Part shown: positions 48,683 to 57,102 of the stretch, in pieces
Layout: each line of letters starts with the position of its first letter
Numbering within the stretch: position 1 is the first letter of the stretch
DNA from: Hymenobacter busanensis
GTDB taxonomy: Bacteria > Bacteroidota > Bacteroidia > Cytophagales > Hymenobacteraceae
Reading direction: 5' to 3'
Length of the DNA: 64,000 bases
Assembly: GCF_008727865.1 (NCBI RefSeq)
Contig: NZ_VTWU01000004.1
Coordinates: 496,001-560,000 of the forward strand
Position numbers and translations under genes: made by a program
Notes under the pieces: generated by a model
The model's database searches: none
What the model was told of the DNA's origin: nothing
Seen by the model: the letters and a program-made list of their open reading frames with translations, nothing else

Positions 48683-50665
48683 GTGCCCGCTTCTGCCGTC
48701 AAGCTTTCCGTCGTCATCGTCAACTACAACGTCTGCTACTTTCTGGAGCAGACCTTGCTGTCGGTGCGGCGGGCGGTGGAAAAGCTGGGTGCCCCGGCCG
48801 AGGTGTGGGTGGTCGACAACAACTCCGTCGACGGCTCGGTGGCGATGGTGCGGGAGCGGTTTCCCGAGGTGCGCCTGATTGCCAACCGCGACAACCCGGG
48901 TTTCTCGAAGGCCAACAACCAAGCCATTCGTGAATCGCGAGGCGAGCATGTGCTGCTGCTGAACCCCGATACGGTGGTGGAAGAAGATACCTTCCGCCTG
49001 TGCTGCGCGTTTATGGACGCGCACCCCGATTGCGGCGGCCTAGGCGTGAAAATGCTCGACGGCCAGGGCAAGTTTCTGCCCGAGAGCAAGCGCGGGCTGC
49101 CCACGCCGTGGGTGGCGTTCTACAAGGTGTTCGGGCTGGCGGCGCTGTTTCCCAAGTCGCGCACCTTCGGCCGCTACCACCTCGGCTTCCTCGACAACGA
49201 CCAGACCCACGAGATTGAGGTGCTCAGCGGCGCGTTCATGCTCATGCGCCGCGCCGCTTTAAACCAGGTCGGCTTGCTCGACGAAGATTACTTCATGTAC
49301 GGCGAGGATATCGACCTCTCGTACCGGCTCACCCAGGGCGGCTGGAAAAACTACTACTTCCCCGGCACCCGCATCATTCACTACAAGGGCGAAAGCACCA
49401 AGCGCACGAGCGTGAACTACGTGTTCGTGTTCTACCGCGCCATGGTCATTTTCGCCCGCAAGCACTTTGCGCCGCAGCGGGCCGGGTGGTTTGCGCTGCT
49501 GATTAACGGCGCCATCTGGTTTCGGGCGGGCGTGGCGGTGGTGCGCCGCTTCTGGGACCAGGCCTGGCCGGTGCTGCTCGATGCGCTCATCATTTTCGCG
49601 GGCATGTACTTCCTCAAGCACTATTGGGAAGTCAACCACAAGTTTGTGCGCACGGCCTATCCGCCGCAGTACATGCTGGTGGCGGTGCCGGCCTACATTG
49701 CCATTTGGCTGGGCAGCGCCTGGCTCAGCGGCGCCTACGACGACCCGCCCAAAACCGCCCGCCTCGTGCGCGGCGTGGCCGTGGGCACCATCCTCATTTC
49801 GGCCGTTTCCAACTTCCTCGACGCCTGGCGCTTCTCCAAGGCGCTCATTGTGCTCGGCGGCGGCTGGGCCATTGTGGCCATGGTGGCGCGGCGCCTGCTC
49901 ACGCACTTCCTGCGCTACCGCGACCTGAACCTCTCGGAGCGGCGCCAGAAAAACATTGCCATTGTCGGCTCGCCGGCCGAAAGCCGCCGCGTGCGCGCCC
50001 TGCTGGAGCAAGCCGCCGTGCAGGCCCGCATCATCGGCTACGTGAGCCCCGGCCCCGTGCCCGCCGGTGAGGCCGACGACCAGCTCGGCGAAGTGCGCCA
50101 GCTCGACGAAATCCTGCGCATCTACGCCATCGACGAGCTGATTTTCTGCGGCAAAGACCTCTCTGCCAACCGCATCATTTCGCTGATGGTGGACGAGCAG
50201 GAGCGGTTTCCCCACGTAGCCTTCAAAATTCTGCCCGAAGACAGCCAGTACATCATCGGCTCGTCTTCGAAAGATTCGCCCGGCGACTACTACGCCCTCG
50301 ACATCGAGTTGAACCTCTACAAGCCCCAGCAGCGCCGCAACAAGCGCATTCTGGACGTGCTGCTGAGCCTGGGCCTGCTGGCAGCTGCGCCGCTGCTCAT
50401 CTGGCCGATCGATAGGAAAGCCGGCTTCTTCGGCAACGCGCTCAACGTGCTATTGGGCCGGCGCACCTGGGTAGGCCTGCGCCACACCACCACGCCCGAG
50501 CGCGCCCCTCGTGCTGTGCTGTCGCCCGCCGACCACGTGGCAGCCAACACGCCGCTGACCGAGGCAACGCGCCGCCGCTTGGAAGTGCTCTACGCTAAGG
50601 ATTACGAGCCGGCCACCGATTTTGCGCTGGTGCTGCGCAACCTGCGCCGGCTGGGGCAGGAGTAA
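48683..50665 (+). CDS. Glycosyltransferase family 2 fused to a degenerate sugar-phosphate transferase
   Basis: A 660-residue protein. Residues 1-250 are a GT2 domain: LSVVIVNYNVCYFLEQTL, VVDNNSVDG, the metal motif LLLNPDTVVEED and FMYGEDIDLSYRLTQGGW, typical of rhamnosyl/undecaprenyl-linked transferases. About five helices follow (about 255-415), then a nucleotide-fold segment (NIAIVGSPAESRRVRALLEQ). The end (about 535-655) keeps scattered pieces of the initiating polyprenyl glycosylphosphotransferase (NKRILDVLLSLGLLAAAPLL; LLGRRTWVGLR; ending DYEPATDFALVLRNL) but has lost its central RxG..G..F..KFRSM block, so it is probably inactive. The start is GTG 48683 or TTG 48677. Confidence 0.85.
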   Translation: MPASAVKLSVVIVNYNVCYFLEQTLLSVRRAVEKLGAPAEVWVVDNNSVDGSVAMVRERFPEVRLIANRDNPGFSKANNQAIRESRGEHVLLLNPDTVVEEDTFRLCCAFMDAHPDCGGLGVKMLDGQGKFLPESKRGLPTPWVAFYKVFGLAALFPKSRTFGRYHLGFLDNDQTHEIEVLSGAFMLMRRAALNQVGLLDEDYFMYGEDIDLSYRLTQGGWKNYYFPGTRIIHYKGESTKRTSVNYVFVFYRAMVIFARKHFAPQRAGWFALLINGAIWFRAGVAVVRRFWDQAWPVLLDALIIFAGMYFLKHYWEVNHKFVRTAYPPQYMLVAVPAYIAIWLGSAWLSGAYDDPPKTARLVRGVAVGTILISAVSNFLDAWRFSKALIVLGGGWAIVAMVARRLLTHFLRYRDLNLSERRQKNIAIVGSPAESRRVRALLEQAAVQARIIGYVSPGPVPAGEADDQLGEVRQLDEILRIYAIDELIFCGKDLSANRIISLMVDEQERFPHVAFKILPEDSQYIIGSSSKDSPGDYYALDIELNLYKPQQRRNKRILDVLLSLGLLAAAPLLIWPIDRKAGFFGNALNVLLGRRTWVGLRHTTTPERAPRAVLSPADHVAANTPLTEATRRRLEVLYAKDYEPATDFALVLRNLRRLGQE

Positions 50666-50682
50666 TAGATAAAAGAATACTG

Positions 50683-51309
50683 GTGAAAAAAGAACTGCGT
50701 AATATTTTATTGGATGCCCTTGCGGTAGACATGAGTGCGCAAGGCTACGTTCTTAATAAGTCTCGCGCTGAATTTACTAAGCGAAGCTCTGACGGATGGA
50801 ATAAATTTCAATTGTTATTCTTAGATCGGGCAACACACTGGGAAATAGTACCAGGACTGCTAATTCGCAAAAATCAAGTCGAAGACATATACCACAAGGC
50901 TTCATATTACGAGAAGAATTATCAGAAATTCACGCCTACTATTGGTATTTTGGTTGAGAACTATACAGGTACAAGCATTGATAGTCGGCGGGAATTAAGA
51001 AAGCCAACTGATGTAGAGCCTTGTATTGGTGAGTTGCTACAACAGTTTAATGCAGTGGCTTTGCCTTTCTATGAGAGGTTTGCTAGTATAAAGGTGCTCG
51101 AGTCAGAAATAAACGATCAAAATTCAAGTGGTTCATTGATAACCGGCCCAATTAGAAAAGGTAGTTTGGGGGTTATTCTGGCTTCACTTGTAAATAATCC
51201 CGATTACGAGATGTTGAAAGAGAAGTATCGTGAATATTATAATCGTTTCAGTGAAGGATTTTACCTGCGTGAGTATGAGGGTGTATTAAAGGTTTTGGAG
51301 AGTAGTTAA
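50683..51309 (+). CDS. AT-rich orphan, DUF4304-like
   Basis: A 208-residue soluble protein (MKKELRNILLDALAVDMSAQ; EFTKRSSDGWNKFQLLFLDR; YEKNYQKFTPTIGILVENYT). The N-terminal pattern of helix then FxKxxxxGWNxFQ resembles DUF4304 proteins, whose function is unknown. Its codon use is strikingly AT-rich against both neighbours. The start is a GTG, 17 bp after the glycosyltransferase stop on the same strand, so it may be transcribed with it. It was probably acquired recently; no toxin or immunity motif recognised, although small DUF4304-like proteins often act as immunity partners. Confidence 0.75.
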   Translation: MKKELRNILLDALAVDMSAQGYVLNKSRAEFTKRSSDGWNKFQLLFLDRATHWEIVPGLLIRKNQVEDIYHKASYYEKNYQKFTPTIGILVENYTGTSIDSRRELRKPTDVEPCIGELLQQFNAVALPFYERFASIKVLESEINDQNSSGSLITGPIRKGSLGVILASLVNNPDYEMLKEKYREYYNRFSEGFYLREYEGVLKVLESS

Positions 51310-51392
51310 AAATGGTGACAAGCTTGAACGAATGTTGAAGGACAAGCTATGAAATATAATTCATGCTTATAGGATGGCGCGTCGGTACTGTG

Positions 51393-51425
51393 TTGCCTTG
51401 GTCCGCCGGCATCTGCGTATTTTTG
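51393..51425 (+). promoter_or_regulatory. Promoter of the aminotransferase gene
   Basis: TATTTTTG (51418-51425) is an exact -7 element, with TTG at 51393-51395 or 51398-51400 (22 or 17 bp spacing). It lies 44 bp before the ATG at 51470. Confidence 0.65.
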
Positions 51426-51469
51426 CAGTCTTTCCCCTCTGTTTCCCCAACCCAGCCCTGTTTCCCCTT

Positions 51470-52690
51470 ATGTCTACCGCTGCCGCGCTTGCCCCGTTGG
51501 TTCTTTCCGACCGCATCAATGCCATGCAGGAGTCCCAAACCATTGGCATGGCCAAAAAGGCCCGCGAGCTGGCGGCCCAGGGCATCGACGTTATCAGCCT
51601 GAGCTTCGGCGAGCCTGATTTTCAGACTCCGCAGTACATCAAGGACGCCGCCAAGAAGGCCCTCGACGAAGGCTACACTTTCTACACACCCGTGCCCGGC
51701 TACCCCGAGCTGCGCCAGGCCATTGCCGACAAGCTCAAGCGCGAAAACCACCTCGACTACAAGCCCGAAAACATTGTGGTGAGCACCGGCGCCAAGCAAG
51801 CCCTGGCCAACGCCGTGCTCAGCCTCGTGAACCCCGGCGACGAGGTCATCATTTTTTCGCCCTACTGGGTGAGCTACGAGGAGATGGTACGCCTGGCCGA
51901 AGGCGTTACGGTGCGCCTCGTCGGTTCGCTCGAAAACGACTACAAAGTGACGGCCGCGCAGCTGGCCGAGGCCATTACGCCCCGCACCAAACTGGTCATG
52001 TACTCGTCGCCGTGCAACCCCACGGGCGCGGTATGGTCGCGGGAGGAACTGGCGGCCATAGCCGAAGTGGTGGCCCAGCACCCGCAGGTATACGTGTTGG
52101 CCGACGAGATTTACGAGTACATTAACTTCGTGGGCGAGCATGCCAGCCTGGCCCAGTTTGATGTCGTGAAAGACCAGGTCATCACCGTCAACGGCTTCTC
52201 CAAAGGCTACGCCATGACGGGCTGGCGCATCGGTTACCTGGCGGCCCGCAAAGAAATTGCGGCCGCCTGCGAGAAGATGCAAAGCCAGATTACCTCGGCC
52301 ACGTGCTCCATTACGCAGCGCGCCGGTTTAGCCGCGTTGCAGGGCGGCCGCAGCTCGGCCGACGAAATGGTAACCGCCTACCGCCGCCGCCGCGACCTGG
52401 TGCTGGGCATCGTGAAAGACATTCCCGGTCTGAAAACGCCCACGCCCGACGGCGCCTTCTACATCTTCCCCGACGTGTCGGCCTACTTCGGCAAAACCAC
52501 GCCCAGCGGCGACACCATTCAGAACGCCAACGACCTGGCCATGTACCTGCTCAACGACGGCCACGTGGCAGCCGTCGACGGTGCCGCGTTCGGCGCGCCG
52601 CAGTGCCTGCGCTTCAGCACCGCCGCCGCCGACGAGAAGCTCACCGAGGCTTTCCGCCGCATCAAAGTGAGCCTCGCCAAGCTGGTGTAG
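51470..52690 (+). CDS. Pyridoxal-phosphate aspartate/aromatic aminotransferase
   Basis: A 406-residue class I/II aminotransferase of the prokaryotic aspartate type. The PLP lysine lies in TVNGFSKGYAMTGWRIGYLA (Lys about 241). Family elements include VISLSFGEPDFQTP, ENIVVSTGAKQALANAVLSL, MYSSPCNPTGAVWS (about 179-192) and ADEIYEYINF. It probably makes or degrades aspartate, with broad specificity possible. The start MSTAAALAPLVLSDRINAMQ is supported by the promoter; an upstream in-frame extension covers the promoter and is rejected. Confidence 0.93.
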   Translation: MSTAAALAPLVLSDRINAMQESQTIGMAKKARELAAQGIDVISLSFGEPDFQTPQYIKDAAKKALDEGYTFYTPVPGYPELRQAIADKLKRENHLDYKPENIVVSTGAKQALANAVLSLVNPGDEVIIFSPYWVSYEEMVRLAEGVTVRLVGSLENDYKVTAAQLAEAITPRTKLVMYSSPCNPTGAVWSREELAAIAEVVAQHPQVYVLADEIYEYINFVGEHASLAQFDVVKDQVITVNGFSKGYAMTGWRIGYLAARKEIAAACEKMQSQITSATCSITQRAGLAALQGGRSSADEMVTAYRRRRDLVLGIVKDIPGLKTPTPDGAFYIFPDVSAYFGKTTPSGDTIQNANDLAMYLLNDGHVAAVDGAAFGAPQCLRFSTAAADEKLTEAFRRIKVSLAKLV

Positions 52691-52721
52691 AAACCTGCTC
52701 GTGTTCGAGCACAAGTAGAAC

Positions 52722-52830
52722 GTCATGCTGAGCGCAGCCGAAGCATCTCGCGTGTTTAGCTGGATTGTAAACTCTTCGTTGAACGAGGGAAGACCAGCAC
52801 GCGAGATGCTTCGCTTACGCTCAGCATGAC
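52722..52830. repeat. Palindromic intergenic repeat, GTCATGCTGAGC family (copy D)
   Basis: Arms of 33 bp (52722-52754 and 52798-52830), nearly perfect, begin GTCATGCTGAGCGCA and contain GAAGCATCTCGCGTG. The loop is 43 nt. It fills most of the gap between the aminotransferase and YfiT-like genes. Confidence 0.88.
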
Positions 52831-52866
52831 GCCTGTATAAGCCGTTCTATTCGTTCTTTTGCCGCT

Positions 52867-53406
52867 ATGAACGAGCCCACCGACGAGCACCTGCGCTTTC
52901 CCATCGGCCGCGTGCAGCTGCCCGAGCAGCCGCTTTCCGCCGCTGAGCGCGCGGTCTACATTCAGCAGATTGCCGACTTGCCCGCGCAACTCACGGCCGC
53001 GGCCCGCGCCGCCGGCGGCGTACAACTGGAACAGCCTTACCGCCCCGGCGGCTGGAACGGCCGGCAGGTAATCCATCACCTGGCCGACATGCACCCGCTG
53101 CTCTACGCCCGCTTCCGGCAGGCCCTGACCGAGGACGAACCCACCGTGCCCGTGTTTCAGGAAAGCGCCTGGGCCGAGCTGCCCGACGTAGCCGCCACGC
53201 CCGTTACGGTGTCGTTGGCGCTGCTGGAGCAGGTGCACACGCGTTGGGTAGTGTTGATGCACCACCTGAGCGAGGCCCAGTGGCAGCGTCGCTTGTACCA
53301 TCCGCGGTTGCAGCGCTGGTTCACGCTCGACCAGGCCTTGGTGCAGTACGCCTGGCACGGTCGGCACCACCTCGGGCACATCAAGCTACTCGCAACGGGC
53401 AACTGA
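52867..53406 (+). CDS. DinB-superfamily YfiT-like metal-dependent protein
   Basis: A 179-residue four-helix DinB/YfiT protein. Family signatures are YRPGGWNGRQVIHHLADMHPLLYARF (split, about 58-83), LTEDEPTVPVFQESAWAELPD and the final WHGRHHLGHIKLL, whose His residues complete a metal site with the earlier His. YfiT relatives are thiol transferases or hydrolases; bacillithiol S-transferase is the best-studied type, but the thiol used here is unknown. It lies between a repeat element and the sugar kinase. Confidence 0.88.
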   Translation: MNEPTDEHLRFPIGRVQLPEQPLSAAERAVYIQQIADLPAQLTAAARAAGGVQLEQPYRPGGWNGRQVIHHLADMHPLLYARFRQALTEDEPTVPVFQESAWAELPDVAATPVTVSLALLEQVHTRWVVLMHHLSEAQWQRRLYHPRLQRWFTLDQALVQYAWHGRHHLGHIKLLATGN

Positions 53407-53410
53407 CAAT

Positions 53411-53418
53411 TACCTTTG
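53411..53418 (+). promoter_or_regulatory. -7 promoter element (TACCTTTG) of the kinase gene
   Basis: An exact TAnnTTTG, 26 bp before the chosen ATG at 53445 and just after the YfiT-like stop. No TTG at -33 was found. Confidence 0.55.
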
Positions 53419-53444
53419 CAGCCTTTCCTGCTCAGAACCCCGCA

Positions 53445-54452
53445 ATGCCCGCTGCTCCGCCCGCGCCCTCCACGCTGCCCGAACTTTTTGCCGCTTTCAA
53501 CCGCCTGACCGTGCTCATCGTGGGCGACGTGATGGTGGACGCCTACGTGTGGGGCCGCGCCGCCCGCCTTTCGCCCGAAGCGCCGGTGCCCGTGGTGAAC
53601 GTGACGCGCACCGAGCAGCGCCTCGGCGGGGCAGCCAACGTGGCCCTCAACATCCAAGCCCTGGGCGCCACGCCGCTGCTGTGCGCCGTCATCGGCACCG
53701 ATGCCGGCGGCGACCAACTCCTGCACGAGCTGCATCAGCGCCAGCTTTCCGCCGACGGCCTCGTGCGCAGCGACGAGCGGCCGACCACCGTCAAGCAGCG
53801 CATTCTGGCCCACGGCCAGCAGCTACTGCGCATCGACTCGGAAGTGGAAACCGACCTGAGCGCCACGGAAGACGCCACGCTGAGCGAGGCCTACGAGCAA
53901 CTGCTCGACCGCGCCGACGTGGTTATTTTCGAAGACTACGACAAGGGCGTGCTCAATGCCGACCGCATCGGCCGCTTCATTGCGCTGGCGCGGCAAAAGG
54001 GCATTCCCACCGTTGTCGACCCCAAAAAGCGCAACTTTCTGGCCTACCGCGGCTGCACGCTCTTCAAGCCCAACCTGAAAGAGCTGCGCGAAGGCCTGAA
54101 GCTGGAATTTGCCGACGGCGACAACGCCGGCCTTGAGCACGCCGTGCAGCAGCTGCGCACGCACCTCTCGCCCGACATGGTGCTCGTCACGCTCTCCGAG
54201 CGCGGCGTGTTCTGCGACGCCGCTACTGGCCCCATCTACCTGCCCGCTCACGTGCGCGCCATTTCCGACGTATCGGGCGCCGGCGACACCGTTATCAGCA
54301 TTGCTGCCCTGTGCGTGGCGCTAAATCTGGCCCCGGCCGCAATGGCCGGGCTGGCCAACCTGGGTGGCGGCCTCGTGTGCGAGCAAGTGGGCGTGGTGCC
54401 CATCGAGAAACAGCTCCTGCTCGCCGAAGCCGAAGCCGCCGAGGTGCTGTAA
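53445..54452 (+). CDS. PfkB-family sugar kinase, RfaE1-like
   Basis: A 335-residue ribokinase-family enzyme resembling the kinase half of HldE/RfaE. Features are LIVGDVMVDAYVWGRAARLS (about 23-42), the substrate-lid QRLGGAANVALNIQALGAT (about 59-77), VVIFEDYDKGVLN, the PfkB block VVDPKKRNFLAYRG then FKPNLKELREGL, and the anion hole/base DVSGAGDTVISIAAL (about 275-289). It probably phosphorylates D-glycero-D-manno-heptose 7-phosphate for LPS or a related sugar; the cytidylyltransferase half is absent. The start lies 26 bp after a -7 element. Confidence 0.88.
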   Translation: MPAAPPAPSTLPELFAAFNRLTVLIVGDVMVDAYVWGRAARLSPEAPVPVVNVTRTEQRLGGAANVALNIQALGATPLLCAVIGTDAGGDQLLHELHQRQLSADGLVRSDERPTTVKQRILAHGQQLLRIDSEVETDLSATEDATLSEAYEQLLDRADVVIFEDYDKGVLNADRIGRFIALARQKGIPTVVDPKKRNFLAYRGCTLFKPNLKELREGLKLEFADGDNAGLEHAVQQLRTHLSPDMVLVTLSERGVFCDAATGPIYLPAHVRAISDVSGAGDTVISIAALCVALNLAPAAMAGLANLGGGLVCEQVGVVPIEKQLLLAEAEAAEVL

Positions 54453-54465
54453 GCTGAAAATGCCT

Positions 54466-54567
54466 GTCATCCTGAGCTAAAAGCGAAGGACTTTCTCCTT
54501 GTTGAATGAGTCGTTGTTACGAGCTTCGTTCAGCGGTGAAAAGGTCCTTCGCTCTGCTCAGGATGAC
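54466..54567. repeat. Palindromic intergenic repeat, GTCATCCTGAGC family (copy C)
   Basis: The left arm (54466-54499) and right arm (54533-54567) pair imperfectly. The right arm, ending GCTCTGCTCAGGATGAC, is nearly identical to copy B, including the preceding TTCGTTCAGCGGTGA. It lies between the convergent kinase and hemE genes. Confidence 0.85.
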
Positions 54568-54578
54568 AGTTTTGTATG

Positions 54579-55625
54579 CTAGCCCAAATCCTGGCGCATG
54601 CGCAGGCTGTGCTCTTTCACCGTCTCGATGAACACCTTCACGCGGTCGGGGTTGGTGTCGGGGTACACGCCGTGGCCGAGGTTGGCAATGTGGCGCTGCG
54701 GGCCGAAGCGCTCCAGCATGGCAACGGTGGCGGCGCGCACCTGCTCGGGCGAACCGTAGAGGGCGCAGGGGTCGAGGTTGCCCTGCAGGGTTTTGTCGCC
54801 CACGAGCTGGCGCACGTGGCGCGGGTCTTCGTTCCAGTCGAGGCCGATGGTGCGGCAGGGCATCTGGGCGAAATCCTGGTGGGCGAAGAAGGCGCCTTTG
54901 GCAAACACCGTCACGGGGGTATCGGCGGGCATGGCCGCACAGATTTCCTGGATGTAGCGGGCCGAAAACTCGTGGTAGTGCTCGGGGTTCAGAATGCCGG
55001 CCCACGAATCAAATACCTGCACCAGGTTGGCGCCGGCCTCGATTTGGGCGCGCAGGTAGGCAATGGTGGTGTCGGTGATTTTGCGCAGCAGGCGGTGGGC
55101 CAGCTCGGGGTCCTGAAACAGCATCCGCCGCGCTTTGGAGAAGGTCTTGGAGCCGTGGCCTTCCACCATGTAAGCCAGAATCGTCCAGGGCGCGCCGGCA
55201 AACCCGATGAGCGGCACGCGGCCGCCCAGGGCGCGCTTGGTGACGCGGATGGCGTCGAGCACGTAGCCGAGGTGCTCGTGCGGATCGGCCACGCGCAGGC
55301 GGTCTACGTCGGCAGCCGACTGCACGGTTTGGGGAAACAGCGGGCCGCGGGCTTCCACCATTTCGTAGGTCAGGCCCATGGCTTCGGGCACCACCAGAAT
55401 GTCGGAGAAGATGATGGCCGCGTCGACGTCCAGCGCGTCGATGGGCTGGATAGTGACTTCGGCTGCCAGATCGGGCGTTTCCACCAGCTCCTTGAAGCCG
55501 CTCAGCTTGGCGCGCAGGGCGCGGTACTCGGGCAGAATGCGGCCGGCCTGGCGCATGAGCCACACGGGCGTCCGTTCGGTTTGTTCGCCGCGCGCGGCGC
55601 GGAGCAGGAGGTCGTTTTTGAGCAT
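54579..55625 (-). CDS. hemE: Uroporphyrinogen decarboxylase
   Basis: A 348-residue enzyme decarboxylating uroporphyrinogen III to coproporphyrinogen III in heme synthesis. The N-terminal signature is [20 protein letters not shown] (about 18-37, with the conserved RQAGR), and the second pattern is [16 protein letters not shown] (about 140-155). Later blocks are [13 protein letters not shown] and [12 protein letters not shown]. Length is normal. A -7 element lies about 20 bp upstream. It is convergent with the kinase gene across a repeat element. Confidence 0.95.
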   Translation of the reverse strand: MLKNDLLLRAARGEQTERTPVWLMRQAGRILPEYRALRAKLSGFKELVETPDLAAEVTIQPIDALDVDAAIIFSDILVVPEAMGLTYEMVEARGPLFPQTVQSAADVDRLRVADPHEHLGYVLDAIRVTKRALGGRVPLIGFAGAPWTILAYMVEGHGSKTFSKARRMLFQDPELAHRLLRKITDTTIAYLRAQIEAGANLVQVFDSWAGILNPEHYHEFSARYIQEICAAMPADTPVTVFAKGAFFAHQDFAQMPCRTIGLDWNEDPRHVRQLVGDKTLQGNLDPCALYGSPEQVRAATVAMLERFGPQRHIANLGHGVYPDTNPDRVKVFIETVKEHSLRMRQDLG

Positions 55626-55645
55626 GGGGAGCGGGCTAGAGGCGG

Positions 55646-55653
55646 CAAAGGTA
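55646..55653 (-). promoter_or_regulatory. -7 promoter element (TACCTTTG) of hemE
   Basis: On the minus strand this is an exact TAnnTTTG, 20 bp before the hemE ATG. No -33 TTG at suitable spacing was seen. Confidence 0.5.
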
Positions 55654-55691
55654 CAATTGCTGGCTTTGCGGTGCAGCAGGCGCGGTCCGTG

Positions 55692-56318
55692 CTACTGCGT
55701 CAGTCCCGGAAACAGCGCCTTGATGGCCGTGGCCAAGAAATTCACCCCAATGGCAAGCGTGATGAAGCCCATGATGCGCGCCAGCGCCGCCATGCCCGGC
55801 CGGCCCAGAAACCGCGTCAACCGCAGCGACGACATCAGAATCAGGTAGGCGGCCAGCGCCACCAGCACGAAGCCCAAAAACGTCATGCCCATGCTCAGGT
55901 ACGAGGGCCGCTCGGTGAACAGGCCGATGCACACGGCCATGGAGCCGGGGCCCGAGAGCATGGGCATGGCCAGCGGCGTGAAGCTGATGTCGTCTTTGTG
56001 CATGCTTTCCTCCAGCGTGGCGTCCGATACTTTGGCGCGGTTGCCGCCCGGCGTGAGCAAATCGAAGGCCGAGCGCATGAGCAGAATGCCGCCCGCAATG
56101 CGCAGGTGGTGGATGTTGATGCCGAAGAAGTTGAGAATGTACTGCCCCGCGAAAAACGACACCGCCAGCACGCCCACCATGTAGATGCACGCCCGCAGCG
56201 CGGTGGCGGCCCGGCCGCTGGCCGTGTCGTGCTCCGTGAGCGTGAGAAACACCGGCATGGCCCCGAAGGGGTTGACAACGGAGAAGAGTGTGGTGAACGT
56301 GGCGAGCAGAATTTCCAT
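55692..56318 (-). CDS. MarC family integral membrane protein
   Basis: A 208-residue protein with six hydrophobic segments. The first contains TLFSVVNPFGAMPVFLTLTE (about 9-28), and the paired MarC signature later reads PLAMPMLSGPGSMAVCIGLF (about 116-135). The family was once linked to multiple antibiotic resistance, but that role has not held up; substrate and function are unknown. A -7 element lies 22 bp upstream and it is 66 bp before hemE on the same strand. Confidence 0.92.
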   Translation of the reverse strand: MEILLATFTTLFSVVNPFGAMPVFLTLTEHDTASGRAATALRACIYMVGVLAVSFFAGQYILNFFGINIHHLRIAGGILLMRSAFDLLTPGGNRAKVSDATLEESMHKDDISFTPLAMPMLSGPGSMAVCIGLFTERPSYLSMGMTFLGFVLVALAAYLILMSSLRLTRFLGRPGMAALARIMGFITLAIGVNFLATAIKALFPGLTQ

Positions 56319-56340
56319 GCGCGGGCAAGTGGGGAGCGGC

Positions 56341-56348
56341 CAAAGGTA
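56341..56348 (-). promoter_or_regulatory. -7 promoter element (TACCTTTG) of marC
   Basis: An exact TAnnTTTG on the minus strand, 22 bp before the marC-type gene's ATG, in the short region shared with the divergent purE promoter. Confidence 0.5.
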
Positions 56349-56383
56349 GGATTTGGGCGCATACGGAGTGCGCCGAAATTGGC

Positions 56384-56391
56384 TATGTTTG
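56384..56391 (+). promoter_or_regulatory. -7 promoter element (TATGTTTG) of purE
   Basis: An exact TAnnTTTG on the plus strand, 65 bp before the purE ATG. No well-spaced -33 was found. Confidence 0.5.
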
Positions 56392-56456
56392 GCCGCGGCC
56401 TCGTATGTAGTCAGGCCGAGGCAGCCGCCCTATTGCGCGGCCGCTCCACCTTCCCT

Positions 56457-57005
56457 ATGACGACCACTCCTCCCGACTCCGCCACCCCGGACCCCGCCGC
56501 CACGCCCATTGTGGGCATCATTATGGGCGGCCAATCGGACCTGCGTGTGATGAACGCCGCGGCCGAGATGCTGCGCCAGTTTCAGGTGCCCTACGAACTC
56601 ACCCTGGTGTCGCCGCACCGCACGCCGCACCGCTTGGTGGAGTACGCCGAATCGGCCCGCAAGCGCGGCCTGCGCGTGCTCATTGCCGGTGGAGGCGGGG
56701 CCGCCCACCTGCCGGGCATGGCCGCGGCCTTCACCACCATTCCCGTCATCGGGGTGCCCATCAACGTGCCCACCAGCATCGGCGGGCTCGATTCCATCTT
56801 GTCGATGCTGCAAATGCCTACCGGTGTGCCCGTAGCCACGGTAGCCGTGGATGGCGCCGCCAACGCGGCCGTGCTGGCCGTGCAGATGCTGGCCCTCGGC
56901 AACGCCCGGCTTGCCGATGCCCTGGAGAAATACCGCGGGGCCCTGCGCGACAAGGTGATGCGCACCGTCGACGAGCTGCGCAAGGGCGGCCTCGACGACA
57001 TATAG
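56457..57005 (+). CDS. purE: N5-carboxyaminoimidazole ribonucleotide mutase PurE
   Basis: A 182-residue class I PurE of purine synthesis. Motifs are IIMGGQSDLRVMNAAAEML (the GSxSD phosphate-binding loop with Gly-Gly-Gln here), LVSPHRTPHRLVEYAES with the catalytic His, and AGGGGAAHLPGMAAAFTTIP with the second active-site His. An N-terminal proline/threonine lead (about 16 residues) is unusual but short. Length is otherwise typical. purK is not in the window. Confidence 0.94.
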   Translation: MTTTPPDSATPDPAATPIVGIIMGGQSDLRVMNAAAEMLRQFQVPYELTLVSPHRTPHRLVEYAESARKRGLRVLIAGGGGAAHLPGMAAAFTTIPVIGVPINVPTSIGGLDSILSMLQMPTGVPVATVAVDGAANAAVLAVQMLALGNARLADALEKYRGALRDKVMRTVDELRKGGLDDI

Positions 57006-57102
57006 CCGCCCGGGAATTATGGGGAGGGTACAATTGGGAGGTTGGCATTCAGCCGTTTCAGCCGCTGATTGCAACCAACTCGGCAAGGAGTAGTACAAGC
57101 CA

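Noticed and set aside
55692-56318. Multidrug resistance function for the MarC family gene
   Set aside because: The historic link came from genome position near marRAB; later work did not support it, and no such locus is here.
54576-57005. An 809-codon open frame on the plus strand across hemE, marC and purE
   Set aside because: The first two thirds are antisense to well-identified minus-strand genes and have Arg/His/Gly-rich shadow composition; only the final part (from 56457) is real, as purE.
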